Made by a program: the position numbers and the translations under genes. A DNA stretch of 64,000 nucleotides, from contig NC_052516.1 of NCBI RefSeq assembly GCF_014356525.2, positions 25,002,070-25,066,069 on the forward strand, read 5' to 3'. Source of the stretch: Nilaparvata lugens (lineage: Eukaryota; Arthropoda; Insecta; Hemiptera; Delphacidae). Numbering within the stretch: the first letter of the stretch is position 1; each line of letters opens with the position of its first letter. Below the pieces are notes generated by a model. It was not told the DNA's origin. It ran no database searches and worked only from the letters and a program-made list of their open reading frames with translations. Below are positions 44,463-55,596 of this stretch, piece by piece.

Positions 44463-44614
44463 AGAGCCGTTTGCATAGTCAAAGCTTAAATTGAATCAAA
44501 TCAGCTGGTGGCTTAAACTCAAAATGAAACACAGCATAACAAATGAGACTCGATACGGATTTAATCCAGTATGAAATGAAATTTAGTTTAAACCGTCACT
44601 GTGCAAACGGCCCT
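44463..44614. repeat. MiteN copy 2 (uninterrupted)
   Basis: GAGCCGTTTGCATAGTCAAA to CACTGTGCAAACGGCCCT; about 150 bp with inverted ends. Serves as the empty-site reference for copy 1. Confidence 0.85.
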
Positions 44615-44810
44615 AAGAGTTAATGATTCAGAGTTTATTATGAATCATTGTCAGTGGAATTGATAATTTGAATAATTGATAATCATGAAATCATTTTGTT
44701 GAGATCATCTTCAAAACATGATTTTTTCGGAAACCTTATTTTTAAAAATCAAGTGACAGCTCCTCCACAAATTACCTACGAAATAAGCTGTCTGAAATCC
44801 TTCACCTCAA

Positions 44811-45612
44811 CTGGAGTTAGATCCACGTAATAAAGTCAGTAGAAACTATAGGACTACACAGTTGCCAACTCTCTGTTATCACCACCTATATCAGCTAGCT
44901 GTGATTCTTATTATTTTCGTACATCTAATTCATTGCTTGTTAATGATTAACTACAACTGGAATATATTTTTCGCCACACTGCACAGAAAGCAGCTGTTTT
45001 CCAGTCCTACGTAGATCTGAAAGACATTGTTTGCAGACGACTCTCGTCTGACGTCAGAACAGGTTTCTTTCCGGCCTAGGCCGGAAAGAGTACTCTTTCC
45101 AGCCGCTAACATGGAACTAAGAAAGGTGATCAAAGAACTTTTCATTACTTGTGTTCATTATTCAATAATAAAAACATTTATAATGATATCATCTTATTGT
45201 CATTTGAAAGAATAAAAAAGTATAAACTCAACCTCCCACATAATTGAACATAATCTTTTAGGTTTCTTAGACAAATCAGAATAAAAAATAAAAATACTTG
45301 GACAATTTCCTGATATTCAGATTTGCTAGAGCTATGAGCTTCCACTTCTGCTTTCGGAAGTGCTTACTGAACAATTATTCTCATATTGTTTTATTTTTCT
45401 GTGTGGCGAAAAATAGCGTTCGCACCACGGGCAAAAATGTTTTTCCAGCTCTCAATCTTTTCTAGTCCTCGGCCTACGGCCTCGGACTTGAAAACCGATT
45501 TCAGGCCGGAAAAGTCTCATTTTCGGCCCGAGGTGCGAAATATACTATTATTCCTCAAAATAGTTATTTTCTCATGATCATGTTCTGACTTTACAACGCG
45601 GATCTCTCTATA
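44811..45612. repeat. MiteG copy 5, diverged, split by RepH
   Basis: Left CTGGAGTTAGATCCACGTAA and right TTACAACGCGGATCTCTCTA are decayed MiteG ends. RepH copy 3 lies inside. Confidence 0.65.
44963..45549 (+). mobile_element. RepH copy 3
   Basis: TATATTTTTCGCCACACTGC to GAGGTGCGAAATATACTATT, including TCCTCGGCCTACGGCCTCGG. The two opposing frames at 44951-45215 are repeat-derived. Confidence 0.8.
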
Positions 45613-45839
45613 GGATTCTATACAATGTTACATCAATTCTATGTGTTCAATAGTAAGGAATTGCATTAGAAAATAAATTCAAAAGACAGAAATAAGCTCA
45701 AGTAACAGAAGAAATAATGGAGTGGAATTAGATAAGATAAGAAGTTATGTGGGAGGCAGACGATAAAATAATGAAAGAGAGCGTTAATCCGGTAAGAAAG
45801 GTGAAGATTGAAACGTCTGTCAAATAAATATTCATATCA

Positions 45840-46300
45840 ATTTCTGCATGTATCTCCTTTATTTCCTCCTCTTCCCCCTCTCTCATCATTCCCTCCTCCT
45901 TCTCCTCTTCCTCCAGCTTGTGTCTTCCTTATTTCCTTCCATTCCCTTCTTCTTCATTCCTTCTATACTGCATGTGTCTCCTTTATTTCCTCCCATTCCC
46001 TCGCTCACTTCACTCCATCCTTCTTTTTCTTTTCCTTCATAATCTTCTTCTTCTTCTTCTTCTACTTATTTTTCTTCTTCTTCATAATCTTCTTTTTTTC
46101 TGCCTCTCCTTCTTCATCTTCTTCTTCCTCTTCTTCTTCCTCTTCTTCTTTTCCTTCTTCTCCCCCTCCTTCTCATCCTCCTCCTCATCCTCCTCATCCT
46201 CCTCCTCCACCTCCTCCTCACATTTCTGCATATATCTTTTCATTTCCTCCCATTTCTTTCTCCATCTCCCTCCCACTTCCTCCCGTTCCTCTCTCTCTCC
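45840..46300 (+). repeat. CTT/CTC-rich tract
   Basis: TTCTTCTTC and CCTCCTCCTC runs; the overlapping 189- and 147-codon frames and the Glu/Lys-rich minus frame come from it. A diverged long period is visible: GCATGTATCTCCTTTATTTC near 45846 and GCATGTGTCTCCTTTATTTC near 45970. Confidence 0.85.
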
Positions 46301-46686
46301 TGATGAGTTGTATCTCATTTTTCAATATCCATATTTTCTCGAGGTTTTTTCGAATACATGATGCTACTTATGGTTGATGGGTGGTGGTTTTGGGGGGGGG
46401 GGTGAAGGGGGTAGCCACTCTGGGAAACGATAACTCATTCAGTGAAACGCCGAATGGAGTTCAGTATTAATCTCCATTATTCGCGACAGCATTCTGATGT
46501 TTCTATTTCTCTGAGATGGCGGCTGGTTTGAGTAATGGATGAATGCAACCCATGTAATGAACTTGTAGCCTTATTCTCTCGATTTGCAATATTCATGAAT
46601 GGATTCGAGTAGCTAAATGTATTCTGTGAGTATTGGGGATTGAGTATTGAGTATTTAGTATTGAGTATTCAATATTGAGTATCGAA
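46301..46686. other. unassigned DNA with a G11 run and TATTGAGTAT repeats
   Basis: A run of eleven G at about 46392-46402; short ATTGAGTATT repeats at 46635-46690. No gene. Confidence 0.5.
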
Positions 46687-47760
46687 TATCCTATACTATT
46701 AAACGAGCAGCTTCTGTTTTCTATGTTTAGATGTTTTGATGTTCAGATGTTTAGATTTTCAATATCGGGGCACCGAGCTTGGCTCGTTATTTTAATTTAT
46801 TAACTAGCTGACCCGGCGAACTTCGTACCACCAAGTAGTTTAATGCATCTCATGACAAACTTCAGCTGGATGCACACCTGGGGAGGCGCGATGCGGTATT
46901 TTATTCATATAGATAATTTTCTAACTGCAAAATAATTAATTTACTAAAAATCAATCAATTCTGAACAATTATTTTGTCCAAAGACTGCACAATTATTCGA
47001 AACAAAGCAATGTCTTTAGAGCATTGTAAGTCTTTAACCTGAGGCCGCTTGATGGTTTCACACAGAACAGTCATTTTGTTTTTAGTCGACGCGTTTAGAA
47101 TACAATAAATTGGTGGTTATGGAGCAGCACAGATTCTTGTCTACTATCTACCGTCGGCTGTTGTATGACGTAATAATTATAAAAGTTGATTTTTATTTCT
47201 TTGTGTGGCCAGTTCACAAATATTCTCCCTTAAGGATTACATTTAAACTTTGACGGACCGTAGGAAAGAGTCCTGAAGTCGGATTATAAATTTGATAGGC
47301 CATTAACCTGGTCCTGAACATAACAAACACAACTATAAAAGAATCATTAAATTCGGTGCACACATAAAAAAGTTATTGAATGTCAAAATTTGAGGCTTGA
47401 TTTTTATTTGTGATAAGATAAGATGAACAGAACACAATTCTCAAAAATGATCGTGTTCATATTTCACAGCTGGATATAATAATTATGTCATCTTATGAAT
47501 TTCGGGGATGCGATATTTCGATTTTTCACATACTCACTCGCTCACTCACTTTTTTACTATCCACAGCTGTTTCAGTCAAGTATGAATTATCCTTTTAATG
47601 TCGTTTACCGAGTTTTCCCAAGGATGAGACCTTGTGCAATCAAATCTTTAAATCATAAACCTACTATGTTCCAAATTTCGTGAAAATCGTTAGAGCCGTT
47701 TTCGAGATCCGTTAAACATAAATAACCAGATATATAAATACTGAAATTGCTCGCTTAATA
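46687..47760. mobile_element. Helitron-like or TIR element, non-autonomous
   Basis: Left end TCCTATACTATTAAACGAGC; the right end, read on the minus strand, gives TATTAAGCGAGCAATTTC, so the termini are inverted. The interior contains TAACTAGCTGACCCGGCGAA, then CTTCGTACCACC, a sequence widely dispersed in insect genomes as I know them, and TTTTCGAGATCCGTTAAACA near the right end. No ORF. Class uncertain. Confidence 0.6.
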
Positions 47761-47990
47761 TAATATGATATGTTTGTATTTCACCGGATCTCGAAAAAGG
47801 CTCTAACGATTCTCAGGAAATTCAGAACATAGTAGTTCTATAATATAAAGATTCGATTGCACTAGGTCTCATCCCTGGGAAAACTCGCTGAAGAACATTA
47901 AAAGGATGATTATAATCCATCCTTGGAAAAACAGCTGATAATAATTATTTCTTCGTCTGTTGGTGATGAAAGTGAGTGAGCGAGTTCATC
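47530..47990. repeat. palindrome with arms of about 190 bp
   Basis: CGCTCACTCACTTTT, TATCCTTTTAATGTCGTT, GTTTTCCCAAGGATGAGACC and TTTTCGAGATCCG on the left are mirrored on the right as CGGATCTCGAAAA, GGTCTCATCCCTGGGAAAAC, AACATTAAAAGGATG and AGTGAGTGAGCG. The centre is near 47740. It overlaps the right end of the previous element, so a second inverted copy appears fused to it. Confidence 0.8.
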
Positions 47991-48058
47991 TGTGTGGGAC
48001 TGTGTCAAAATTATGACTCATCTGTTGAACTTTTGTAATCATTCAATCAGGTACTCAG

Positions 48059-48198
48059 TGCCGGTTGCAAAAAAGCCGAGTTATTTTTCAATCCTGATTA
48101 ATTCCAGTAGATCCAACATTTTGAAATGGTCTTCTCTGATTCTGTTCACGTGAAGTTAATTAGGAATAAAATTTAACCGGCTTTTGTGCAACTGGGCC
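48059..48198. repeat. MITE, family MiteP copy 1
   Basis: TGCCGGTTGCAAAAAAGCCG at the left; AACCGGCTTTTGTGCAACTG then GGCC at the right. Interior AATCCTGATTAATTCCAG. Confidence 0.8.
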
Positions 48199-48322
48199 TT
48201 TGTGAGGAAAATCTTTGCATTCCTCTGAGAGAAGTAATTCAAATTTACTGTGATTAGATAGAACATTTCTGTATGAATGTTATGAATGTTATTATAATTT
48301 CTGCTTTCGTAATGAATTTGTT

Positions 48323-48489
48323 AAGGTGCGTACAGATTTACGCGCCGCGAACATGAGCAATTCACTTTTAATCAGCTGATGCCAAGCTTTTTATATCTGT
48401 ATCTTACCGTTTCTGTAAAAATACAGATATAATCAGCTGATTAAAAGTTGATTGCTCATGTTCGCGGCACGTATATCTGTACGCACCTT
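48323..48489. repeat. MiteC copy 3
   Basis: AAGGTGCGTACAGATTTACG to TCTGTACGCACCTT; arms nearly perfect. Confidence 0.9.
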
Positions 48490-48975
48490 TATGCTTTTGT
48501 ACTCCAGAGCGAATCTCGGTCCCCGATATTTTTGTATTAACTAATGAAAATTTCGCTTTTTGTGAGTATTAGAAGAATTGAGAATTGAGAATTGAGATAT
48601 TGAAACATGTTTCTCGATTTACCTAATGGATCTCAATTATTGAGATACTGTATTTTCTGGCTGATAATTAGCTCAGATCCTATTCCACATTAATTGGCGT
48701 AGCCTATTTCTCAATACGTTTCATCAGCTGTACACTGAATATAATTAAGCTGAATGCGCATACCACACGAGGCCCATACCGTGCCGCATACCCTCGCAAA
48801 TTAACATCAATTAATAAAAATTGAAAGACCGAGCTCTGCTCTGGGGCACAAAACCATAAAAAAATTATCACGGAAGAGGAAATTATGATATATTTATAGT
48901 TTATACAGAAAGGTCCTATCAAATCACAGTATATTGAGATTAATTCCTAGTGGAATGCAAAATCTCCCTTACAAA
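48490..48975. other. unassigned DNA
   Basis: The minus frame at 48704-48922 contains no motif. GACCGAGCTCTGCTCTGGGG at about 48828 resembles the CACCGAGCTTGGCTCG segment of the element at 46687 and may be a related repeat fragment. Confidence 0.35.
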
Positions 48976-49105
48976 GGCCCAGTTGCACAAAAAACAGTTA
49001 AATTCCAATCCTGATTAATTTCACGTGAACCAAATCTGAGAAGACCATTTTAAAAAGTCGGTTTCTCTGATTGGTTCTCCTGGAAATAATCAGGATTGAT
49101 AGGAG
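48976..49105. repeat. MiteP copy 2, partial
   Basis: GGCCCAGTTGCACAAAAAAC and AATCCTGATTAATTTCACG match copy 1 in reverse; the right end is decayed. Confidence 0.7.
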
Positions 49106-50126
49106 GCCTATTAATTAGGCCTGATTAAAATAATCAGGATAAATCAAATAGTATAGGACTACCTATAGTCTATAGTAATTCAATAGTCCAATAGTATAAG
49201 GACGGCAAAAAATCTAACATCCCAGAATCGATATCATCCGAAAATGGGAGCTTCACGAGCTTCAAAATATTCCTCTCCTACAAAACATTCACTTCAAAAT
49301 TGTTCAGTAACCCAGGCAATGAATGCTCAAAGAAGGGTATTGAGGGAAATGTTTGGAAGATAATTTTAGATCCCGCAGTTCTGTTTAGGGTAGTAAGGAG
49401 GTAAACATATCAAAAGTCCCCATCACTACCCCCTGTGCGTTGGGTGGGTGTGGTTTAAAGGTACAATCTTTTGGTTTCTCGCATAAAACTCAAAAACTAT
49501 GTATCTTAAGGACTTAACTTACATATAACAAATTGAAGCTTACATAATTCCCTACAATATTCATTCCACAACTTTTTTTATATCTCCTCTAGTTCTCGAG
49601 ATATCTGCTCTCGAAGGTGACATTTTTGGAAAAAAAATGTTTGCCACAATGTTTTTTCTTATTTCACATTTTTTAAAAATTGATGGGAAAAATTCTTGTT
49701 GATTATTAGCTTATAGAGCAACAAATTCTCTTAAATTTGATGCATGATTTCACACTTTTACGAATTTCCCTTCACCTTTTGCAGCAGCTTTAGTGTTGAG
49801 TGTGAAATCTCAATTTTTGCAACAATAGACCATTTGACGGAGGAATTTGGAGGGAATGTTTTAAACAATTTTTTTGTGTGTATGTTCTACAATAACTTAA
49901 GCGAGAATTGATCAATCAGCTTCAAATTTTCAACACTTATTCTTCAAACCTTGTCACAGGTCAAGTTCGTTGGACAACGAAATTGACTCACTCCTTCGTC
50001 TTTCTCCAGGATATAAGAATAACATTGAAAGTGCATAAGAACATTTTTCCATCCATTCATAACATTAGCTGAGGTTATTTGAGAGCTATCACACGCGCAG
50101 ACACATGATTCCAGCTGGTTGATATT
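49106..50126. other. unassigned DNA
   Basis: 49395-50010 (CCCCATCACTACCCCCTGTG, then GGTTTCTCGCATAAAACTC) has the look of a dispersed element, but no second copy occurs in the window to support that. Confidence 0.35.
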
Positions 50127-50293
50127 AAGGTGCGTACAGATTTACGCGCCGCGAACATGATTAATTCACTTTTAATCAGCTGATAGCAAGCTTTTTATAT
50201 CTGTATCTTACCGTTTCTGTAAAAATACAGATATAATCAGCTGATTAAAAGTGAATTGCTGATGTTCCTGGCGCGTATATCTGTACGCACCTT
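50127..50293. repeat. MiteC copy 4
   Basis: AAGGTGCGTACAGATTTACG to ATCTGTACGCACCTT. Confidence 0.9.
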
Positions 50294-50316
50294 TAGATGT
50301 TGAAGCCACAGAGTGA

Positions 50317-50507
50317 AGCTAGGCACACACCAGTTGTGACAAGACAAGACTAGTCAGGTTTAGTCACAATACTTCACATAGTTGCTCATGAAGACAAGTC
50401 TAATTGCAATGACTAATCAGTGTGTGTTGTGTCATAAGAAACTATGTAAAGTATTGTGTCTGATCATGTCTTGTCTTGTCTTGACTAACTGGTGTGCGCT
50501 GAGCCTT
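50317..50507. repeat. TIR element MiteQ
   Basis: AGGCACACACCAGTTGTGAC, then AAGACAAGAC on the left; mirrored at the right by CTTGTCTTGTCTTGACTAAC, then TGGTGTGCGCTGAGCCTT. Inner pair AATACTTCACATAGTT / AACTATGTAAAGTATT. It abuts MiteC copy 5 with no spacer. Confidence 0.85.
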
Positions 50508-50671
50508 AAGTGCATACAGATTTACGCGCCACGAAAATGAGAAATTCAAGCTCAGCTGATGTCAAGCTTTTTATATCTATATATTATTCCGTTTCTCTAA
50601 AAATACAGATATAGTCAGCTGATTAGAAGTGAATTGCTCATGTTCGCGGCGCGTATATCTGTACGCACCTT
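50508..50671. repeat. MiteC copy 5
   Basis: AAGTGCATACAGATTTACGC at the left (diverged), ATCTGTACGCACCTT at the right. Confidence 0.85.
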
Positions 50672-51244
50672 AATATTTCAATTCAAATAGGATCCCCAAT
50701 GAAACCCACTGTCAAATGATTCTTGTAAGAGAAATATTTTGCTGTTTTCATAATTTTCATCAACTCTGTATGTAATTAAAAGTTCCAGGTTTCAAAGATT
50801 ACAATACAGCTGTTCTTGAGCGAGTTCTTCAATCCAAGGGGTCACTAGTTATGAATAACCATGTTTTCATCAGCCAATTTTCGAAAAATACTTTCCTTCA
50901 TTCAACTTTAATCAACTAGATTTTTTTTTTTGAAAAGGACTTAAACAACAGCGTTTTTAGAAGCAAGTCCTATCTCCTCAAAGAGAGTTATTCAACTGAA
51001 TTTTTCAAAGGTAGCTTCCTAAAAGTATACACACCATAGTACATACACAATAAACTACCGACTGTATTCTAGAGAATATATCGTAAGCTTTCGCCACAAA
51101 AGAACGTTGAAAAAGCATCGAACAATGAACGGGGACTTAGCTGGGGGACTTGCAAGCACTAAGCTCTGTTTCATAAATACAAGTTCAGATGTGCAAGAGT
51201 GAAGCCTGTCCGGCATTAATAAAGCCACTCACAAATCCTCTCCT
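50672..51244. other. unassigned DNA
   Basis: No repeat or coding signal. Confidence 0.4.
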
Positions 51245-51254
51245 CTCATTGATC

Positions 51255-51605
51255 TTATCAGCTGGGGAAAGAGAGAGAGAATGAGTGATTGAGAGAGGTA
51301 AAATGATTAAGAGAAATGGAGAGAACGAGGGTGATAGAGAGTATAAAGTGAAGAGGGCGAGAGAGAGTGAGTGAGTATGAGAGAGAGAACCAGAGAGAAA
51401 GTGAGAGAGAGTGAGAGGAAGAAAGGAAGAATGATTAAGAAAAGCAGTGAGAAAGTGAGTGAAAGAGATAAAATGAGTGAGAGTGAGAGAAATGGAGTGA
51501 AAGAGTAATAGGGAGGAGACATTGAGGAGGGAGAGATATAGTGAGCATGTGAGGGATGGAGTAAGAGAGGGTAAGATAGAATGAGAGAGAGAGAGAGAGG
51601 AGAAG
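51255..51605 (-). repeat. GA-rich tract
   Basis: GAGAGAGTGAGTGA-type sequence; the minus frames of 144, 71 and 77 codons are by-products. Confidence 0.85.
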
Positions 51606-51915
51606 AAAGATGTAAACAAGAGGTTTTAATACGGATGAGCGATCAAAGGGTTTCCTAACATTCAACAATGGTTTGAATATTTCTAAAAGAAGTTCATCGT
51701 GGCTACATGCTAAGTCCTATTGTCCAGTTCGCTATTCAGTTAGAACATCACTTTGATTTTGTTCTTCCTCCTCTTCCTTCTTCGTTCTCTTCGTCCTCTC
51801 ACTCCTTTCTCTCCTCTTCCTAATTACCTCTCTCTTGTTTCTCTCTCCATCATTCTCATTCTCTCAGTTTCTCTCTCCAAGTTTTTTCCACTCTCTTTCA
51901 TTTTTATCCTTTCTT

Positions 51916-51919
51916 GTTC

Positions 51920-51951
<32 letters not shown>

Positions 51952-52080
51952 CTTCTTCTTCTTCTTCTTCTTCTTCTTCTTCTTCTTCTTCTTCTTCTTC
52001 TTCTTCTTCTTCTTCTTCTTCTTCTTCTCTTCATCTTCTTCTTCTTCTTCTTCTACTTCTTCTTCTTCTTCTTCTTCTCC
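51916..52080 (+). repeat. (GTT)n and (CTT)n trinucleotide arrays
   Basis: About ten GTT units (51918-51950), then roughly forty CTT units with few interruptions to 52078. All six frames show homopolymer-like proteins (poly-Leu, poly-Phe, poly-Ser, poly-Lys, poly-Glu), which are not genes. Confidence 0.95.
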
Positions 52081-52100
52081 ATCCTCATGCATCCCATCCA

Positions 52101-52306
52101 TATGTAGATGCATAACAATATAATTATCTATAGTTATTATATTACAAATTACTTTTTCATATCATATACAGTTCAATAATTATATTCTTAGTCAATATTA
52201 TGTAAATTCATCCATAATGTTGCTGTATTGTAAGCTATTGTATAAGTGTATAAGCCAGTATATATTGTAATCTACATAAATAAAATACTCAATCAATCAA
52301 TCAATC
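52101..52306 (+). mobile_element. RetD subfamily 1 copy, 5'-truncated
   Basis: Begins TATGTAGATGCATAACAATA right after the CTT array and ends AAATACTCAATCAATCAATC. The only RetD1 copy lacking the TTGGTAGAGAG start on an intact strand. Confidence 0.85.
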
Positions 52307-53000
52307 CTCTTCATGTCCTTCTTCTTTTCTTCTTCTTCTCCTTTATCCTTTTCTCTATTTTTTCTTGTTCTTCACCTCCTAATTCGACTTTCATCATCAT
52401 CTTCTCTCACTCATTCGCCTTTTCTTCCACCAACTTTTCTTCCTCCTTCTTTTCACTGCGCCTATCTGTTACTATCTTTCTCTCTTTCATCAAATCTGTT
52501 CATATCGTCCAGGTCTTATTACACCTTCCCCTTATCTTCCTCATCCTCTTTTCACGCTCACTCACTCCTTGAACCCCCAATTCACCCCCCCCCACCAATA
52601 CCTTCCTTTCACTACCTCTCTCTTGTTTCTGTTTCTATCATTCTCATTCTTTCAGTCTCTCTCTCCAAGTTTTTTCCAATCTTTCCTTTTTACCCTTTCT
52701 TCTTCAACTTCTTCTTCTTCTTTTTCTTCTTCTCCCACTTCTTCTTCGTCGTCGTCTTCTCCTTCTTCTTCTTCTTCGTCGTCGTCTTCTCCTTCTTCTT
52801 CTTCTTCAACTTCTCCTCTTCTTTCTCATTTTCTGTCTCCTTCGTCTTTCTCTTTCTCTCCTTCTTCTTCACTTTCACCAACGTTTCCTCCTCCTCCTCC
52901 TCCTCACTGCGCCACTCTGTCACTATCTTCTGTTTTCCATCACATCTCTTCATATCCTTCAGGTCCTGCTACTCCTTCCTCTATCCTCCTTCTTCCCCCG
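52307..53000 (+). repeat. CTT/CTC-rich tract
   Basis: Contains a tandem pair of TTCTTCTTCGTCGTCGTCTT blocks (52740-52795). The 267- and 176-codon frames are Ser/Phe/Pro-rich repeat translations. Confidence 0.85.
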
Positions 53001-53458
53001 CAATTCCTCCTCTACACCATCTTCCCCCACCCCTTTTTCCGTTCACCAATCCATACCAGTTCAATTTATCTCGCATGCATCGCGAAATGCTCGAAATAGT
53101 ATACAGATTGCAATGAAGCCGTTTCTCCCGTTTATCGTCTAAATACAATTCGCACTCACACACGGCACAAGAAATAAGTCCTTTGTTCTCTAAAAACCAC
53201 TGTAACCAACGAATCGAACTAGTCAGACTGAAAACCTTTTCAAGCGTCACTGGATTCAAATGATTGGTTCTTTGTCTTCACTGATACACTCTCTCAATTA
53301 TCATCTTTTTTGTGAGAATCCATTGTGATCTGAATCAGAATTAATTCGCGGGACAAGATAAAATATGTTTGTTTGAAAGGAGTCAATCGTAGATAGAATC
53401 CTTCACAGTTATTGAATCCTGTACAAAATTTTTCTGGAGTTATTGGCAATTGATGGAA
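53001..53458. other. unassigned DNA
   Basis: Short GC-richer stretch at about 53100-53240 with a minus frame (53259-52981) that includes LEKVFSLTSSIRWLQWFLEN. It is weakly protein-like; no splice signals or family recognised. Confidence 0.25.
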
Positions 53459-53801
53459 TTCTGTACAGTTTATCCTTTACAGTTTATCCTTTACAATTTA
53501 TCCTTTATTGTTTATCCTTTACAGTTTATCCTTTATAGTTTATCCTTTATAGTTTATCCTTTACAGTTCATCCTTTACAGTTTATCAATGACAGTTCATC
53601 CTTTACAGTTCATCCTTTACAGTTTATCTAGTCAGACTAGTCAATTCAAAAGTCAGATCAACTAGTCAGACTAGTTAAAAAGGGCAAACTTTACAGTTTA
53701 TCATTTACATTTTATCCTCTATAGTTCATCCTTTACAGTCCATTCTTTACAGTCTATCCTTTACAGTTTATGCTTTATCCTTTGCAGTTTATGCTTTACA
53801 G

Positions 53802-54460
53802 CAGGGGTCTCCAACCTTTTTCATCCAGGGGCCACATTGTTAACTCTTGGGAGGTTTAGAGGGCCAATAACAAGGATGTACGTGATATTATTATATTCCA
53901 TTAAAATAATATGAGGAGTTTTAAATAGGTTCAATAAAAACACAGGAAGAAACAAATAAATTCATTTTTCCCAGTACAAAGTCCAATTTATTGCGTGTAA
54001 AAAGGTCATAAGAGAACTTGACAATGCATGAATTTAGCAAGTTGAACAAAATAATAAGTTTTTTAAATAAATAGTAATAAGACAACTTGACAATACACGA
54101 ATTCACAAAAAGTTACCAAGCTAAAAGATAATACTTATTTCTAGTGAGAAGATTGCATTATTTTGTTTTTCTTTTGAAATGTCCGCCCATTTAGACACAG
54201 ACAGTTTGTGCGCACCTACACAGGGACATGTACAGTCCATGCAGACAATTTGCTAATATCTCGCAATGATTGATTGCTGCTTGTTTACAGCTAATTTCAC
54301 ACTCATTAAGAAATTGAGTGACTAGTAAGAGAAGATCACTGAACTCACAGTTGTTGTCAAAAATGTGTAGCCTATAGATATTATATATTTTGAAAAAACT
54401 GTTGCAATAACTCTCGGCGGGCCGGACAAAATCCATCCGGCCGTAGGTTGAAGAGCCCTG
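53802..54460 (+). mobile_element. hAT-type element copy 1 with 8-bp TSD
   Basis: Ends CAGGGGTCTCCAACCTTTTT and, inverted, CAGGGCTCTTCAACCTACGG, with GGGGCCACATTG and GCGGGCCGGAC next to them. These are the CAGGGGTC...CAACCT termini known from Charlie-type hAT elements. Direct repeats CTTTACAG at 53794-53801 and 54461-54468 are an exact 8-bp target duplication. 659 bp, no transposase; minus frames inside are short and unrecognised. Confidence 0.92.
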
Positions 54461-54935
54461 CTTTACAGTTTATCCTTCACAGTTCATCCTTTACACTTCA
54501 TCCTTCACAGTCTATCCTTTACAGTTCATCTCTACAGTTTATCCTTACACTTTATCCTTTACAGTTCATCCTCTACAGTTATCATTTACACTTCATCCTT
54601 CACAGTCTATCCTTCACAGTTCATCCTCTATAGTTTATCCTTACACTTTATCCTTCACAGTCTATCCTTTACAGTTCATCCTTTGCAGTTTATGCTTTAC
54701 AGTTTATCCTTTACAGTTATCCTTCACAGTCCATCCTTTACAGTCATCCTTTACAGTTTATCTAGTCAGACTAGTCAATTCAAAAGTCAGATCAACTAGT
54801 CAGACTAGTTAAAAAGGGCAAACTTTACAGTTTATCATTTACATTTTATCCTCTATAGTTCATCCTTTACAGTCCATTCTTTACAGTCTATCCTTTACAG
54901 TTTATGCTTCATCCTTTGCAGTTTATGCTTTACAG

Positions 54936-55596
54936 CAGGGGTCTCCAACCTTTTTCATCCAGGGGGCCACATTGTTAACTCTTGGGAGGTTTAGAGGGCC
55001 AATAACAAGGATGTACGTGATATTATTATATTCCAATTAAAATAATATGAGGAGTTTTAAATAGGTTCAATAAAAACACAGGAAGAAACAAATAAATTCA
55101 TTTTTTCCAGTACAAAGTCCAATTTATTGAGTGTAAAAAGGTCATAAGAGAACTTGACAATGCATGAATTTAGCAAGTTGAACAAAATAATAAGTTTTTT
55201 AAATAAATAGTAATAAGACAACTTGACAATACACGAATTCACAAAAAGTTACCAAGCTAAAAGATAATACTTATTTCTAGTGAGAAGATTGCATTATTTT
55301 GTTTTTCTTTTGAAATGTCCGCCCATTTAGACACAGACAGTTTGTGCGCACCTACACAGGGACATGTACAGTCCATGCAGACAATTTGCTAATATCTCGC
55401 AATGATTGATTGCTGCTTGTTTACAGCTAATTTCACACTCATTAAGAAATTGAGTGACTAGTAAGAGAAGATCACTGAACTCACAGTTGTTGTCAAAAAT
55501 GTGTAGCCTATAGATATTATATATTTTGAAAAAACTGTTGCAATAACTCTCGGCGGGCCGGACAAAATCCATCCGGCCGTAGGTTGAAGAGCCCTG
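54936..55596 (+). mobile_element. hAT-type element copy 2 with 8-bp TSD
   Basis: Same element, 661 bp, with CTTTACAG at 54928-54935 and 55597-55604. Because satellite on both sides is duplicated with it, it most likely arose by tandem duplication rather than a second transposition. Confidence 0.92.

Noticed and set aside
45808..46377. 189- and 147-codon plus frames and a Glu-rich minus frame
   Set aside because: All come from a CTT/CTC tract.
51753..53116. Frames of up to 267 codons, poly-Leu/Phe/Ser/Lys
   Set aside because: Direct products of GTT and CTT arrays; every frame is open.
53921..55572. Identical minus frames inside the two hAT copies (61 and 81 codons), seemingly conserved
   Set aside because: Identity reflects the recent 1.13-kb duplication, not selection; no transposase motif is visible.
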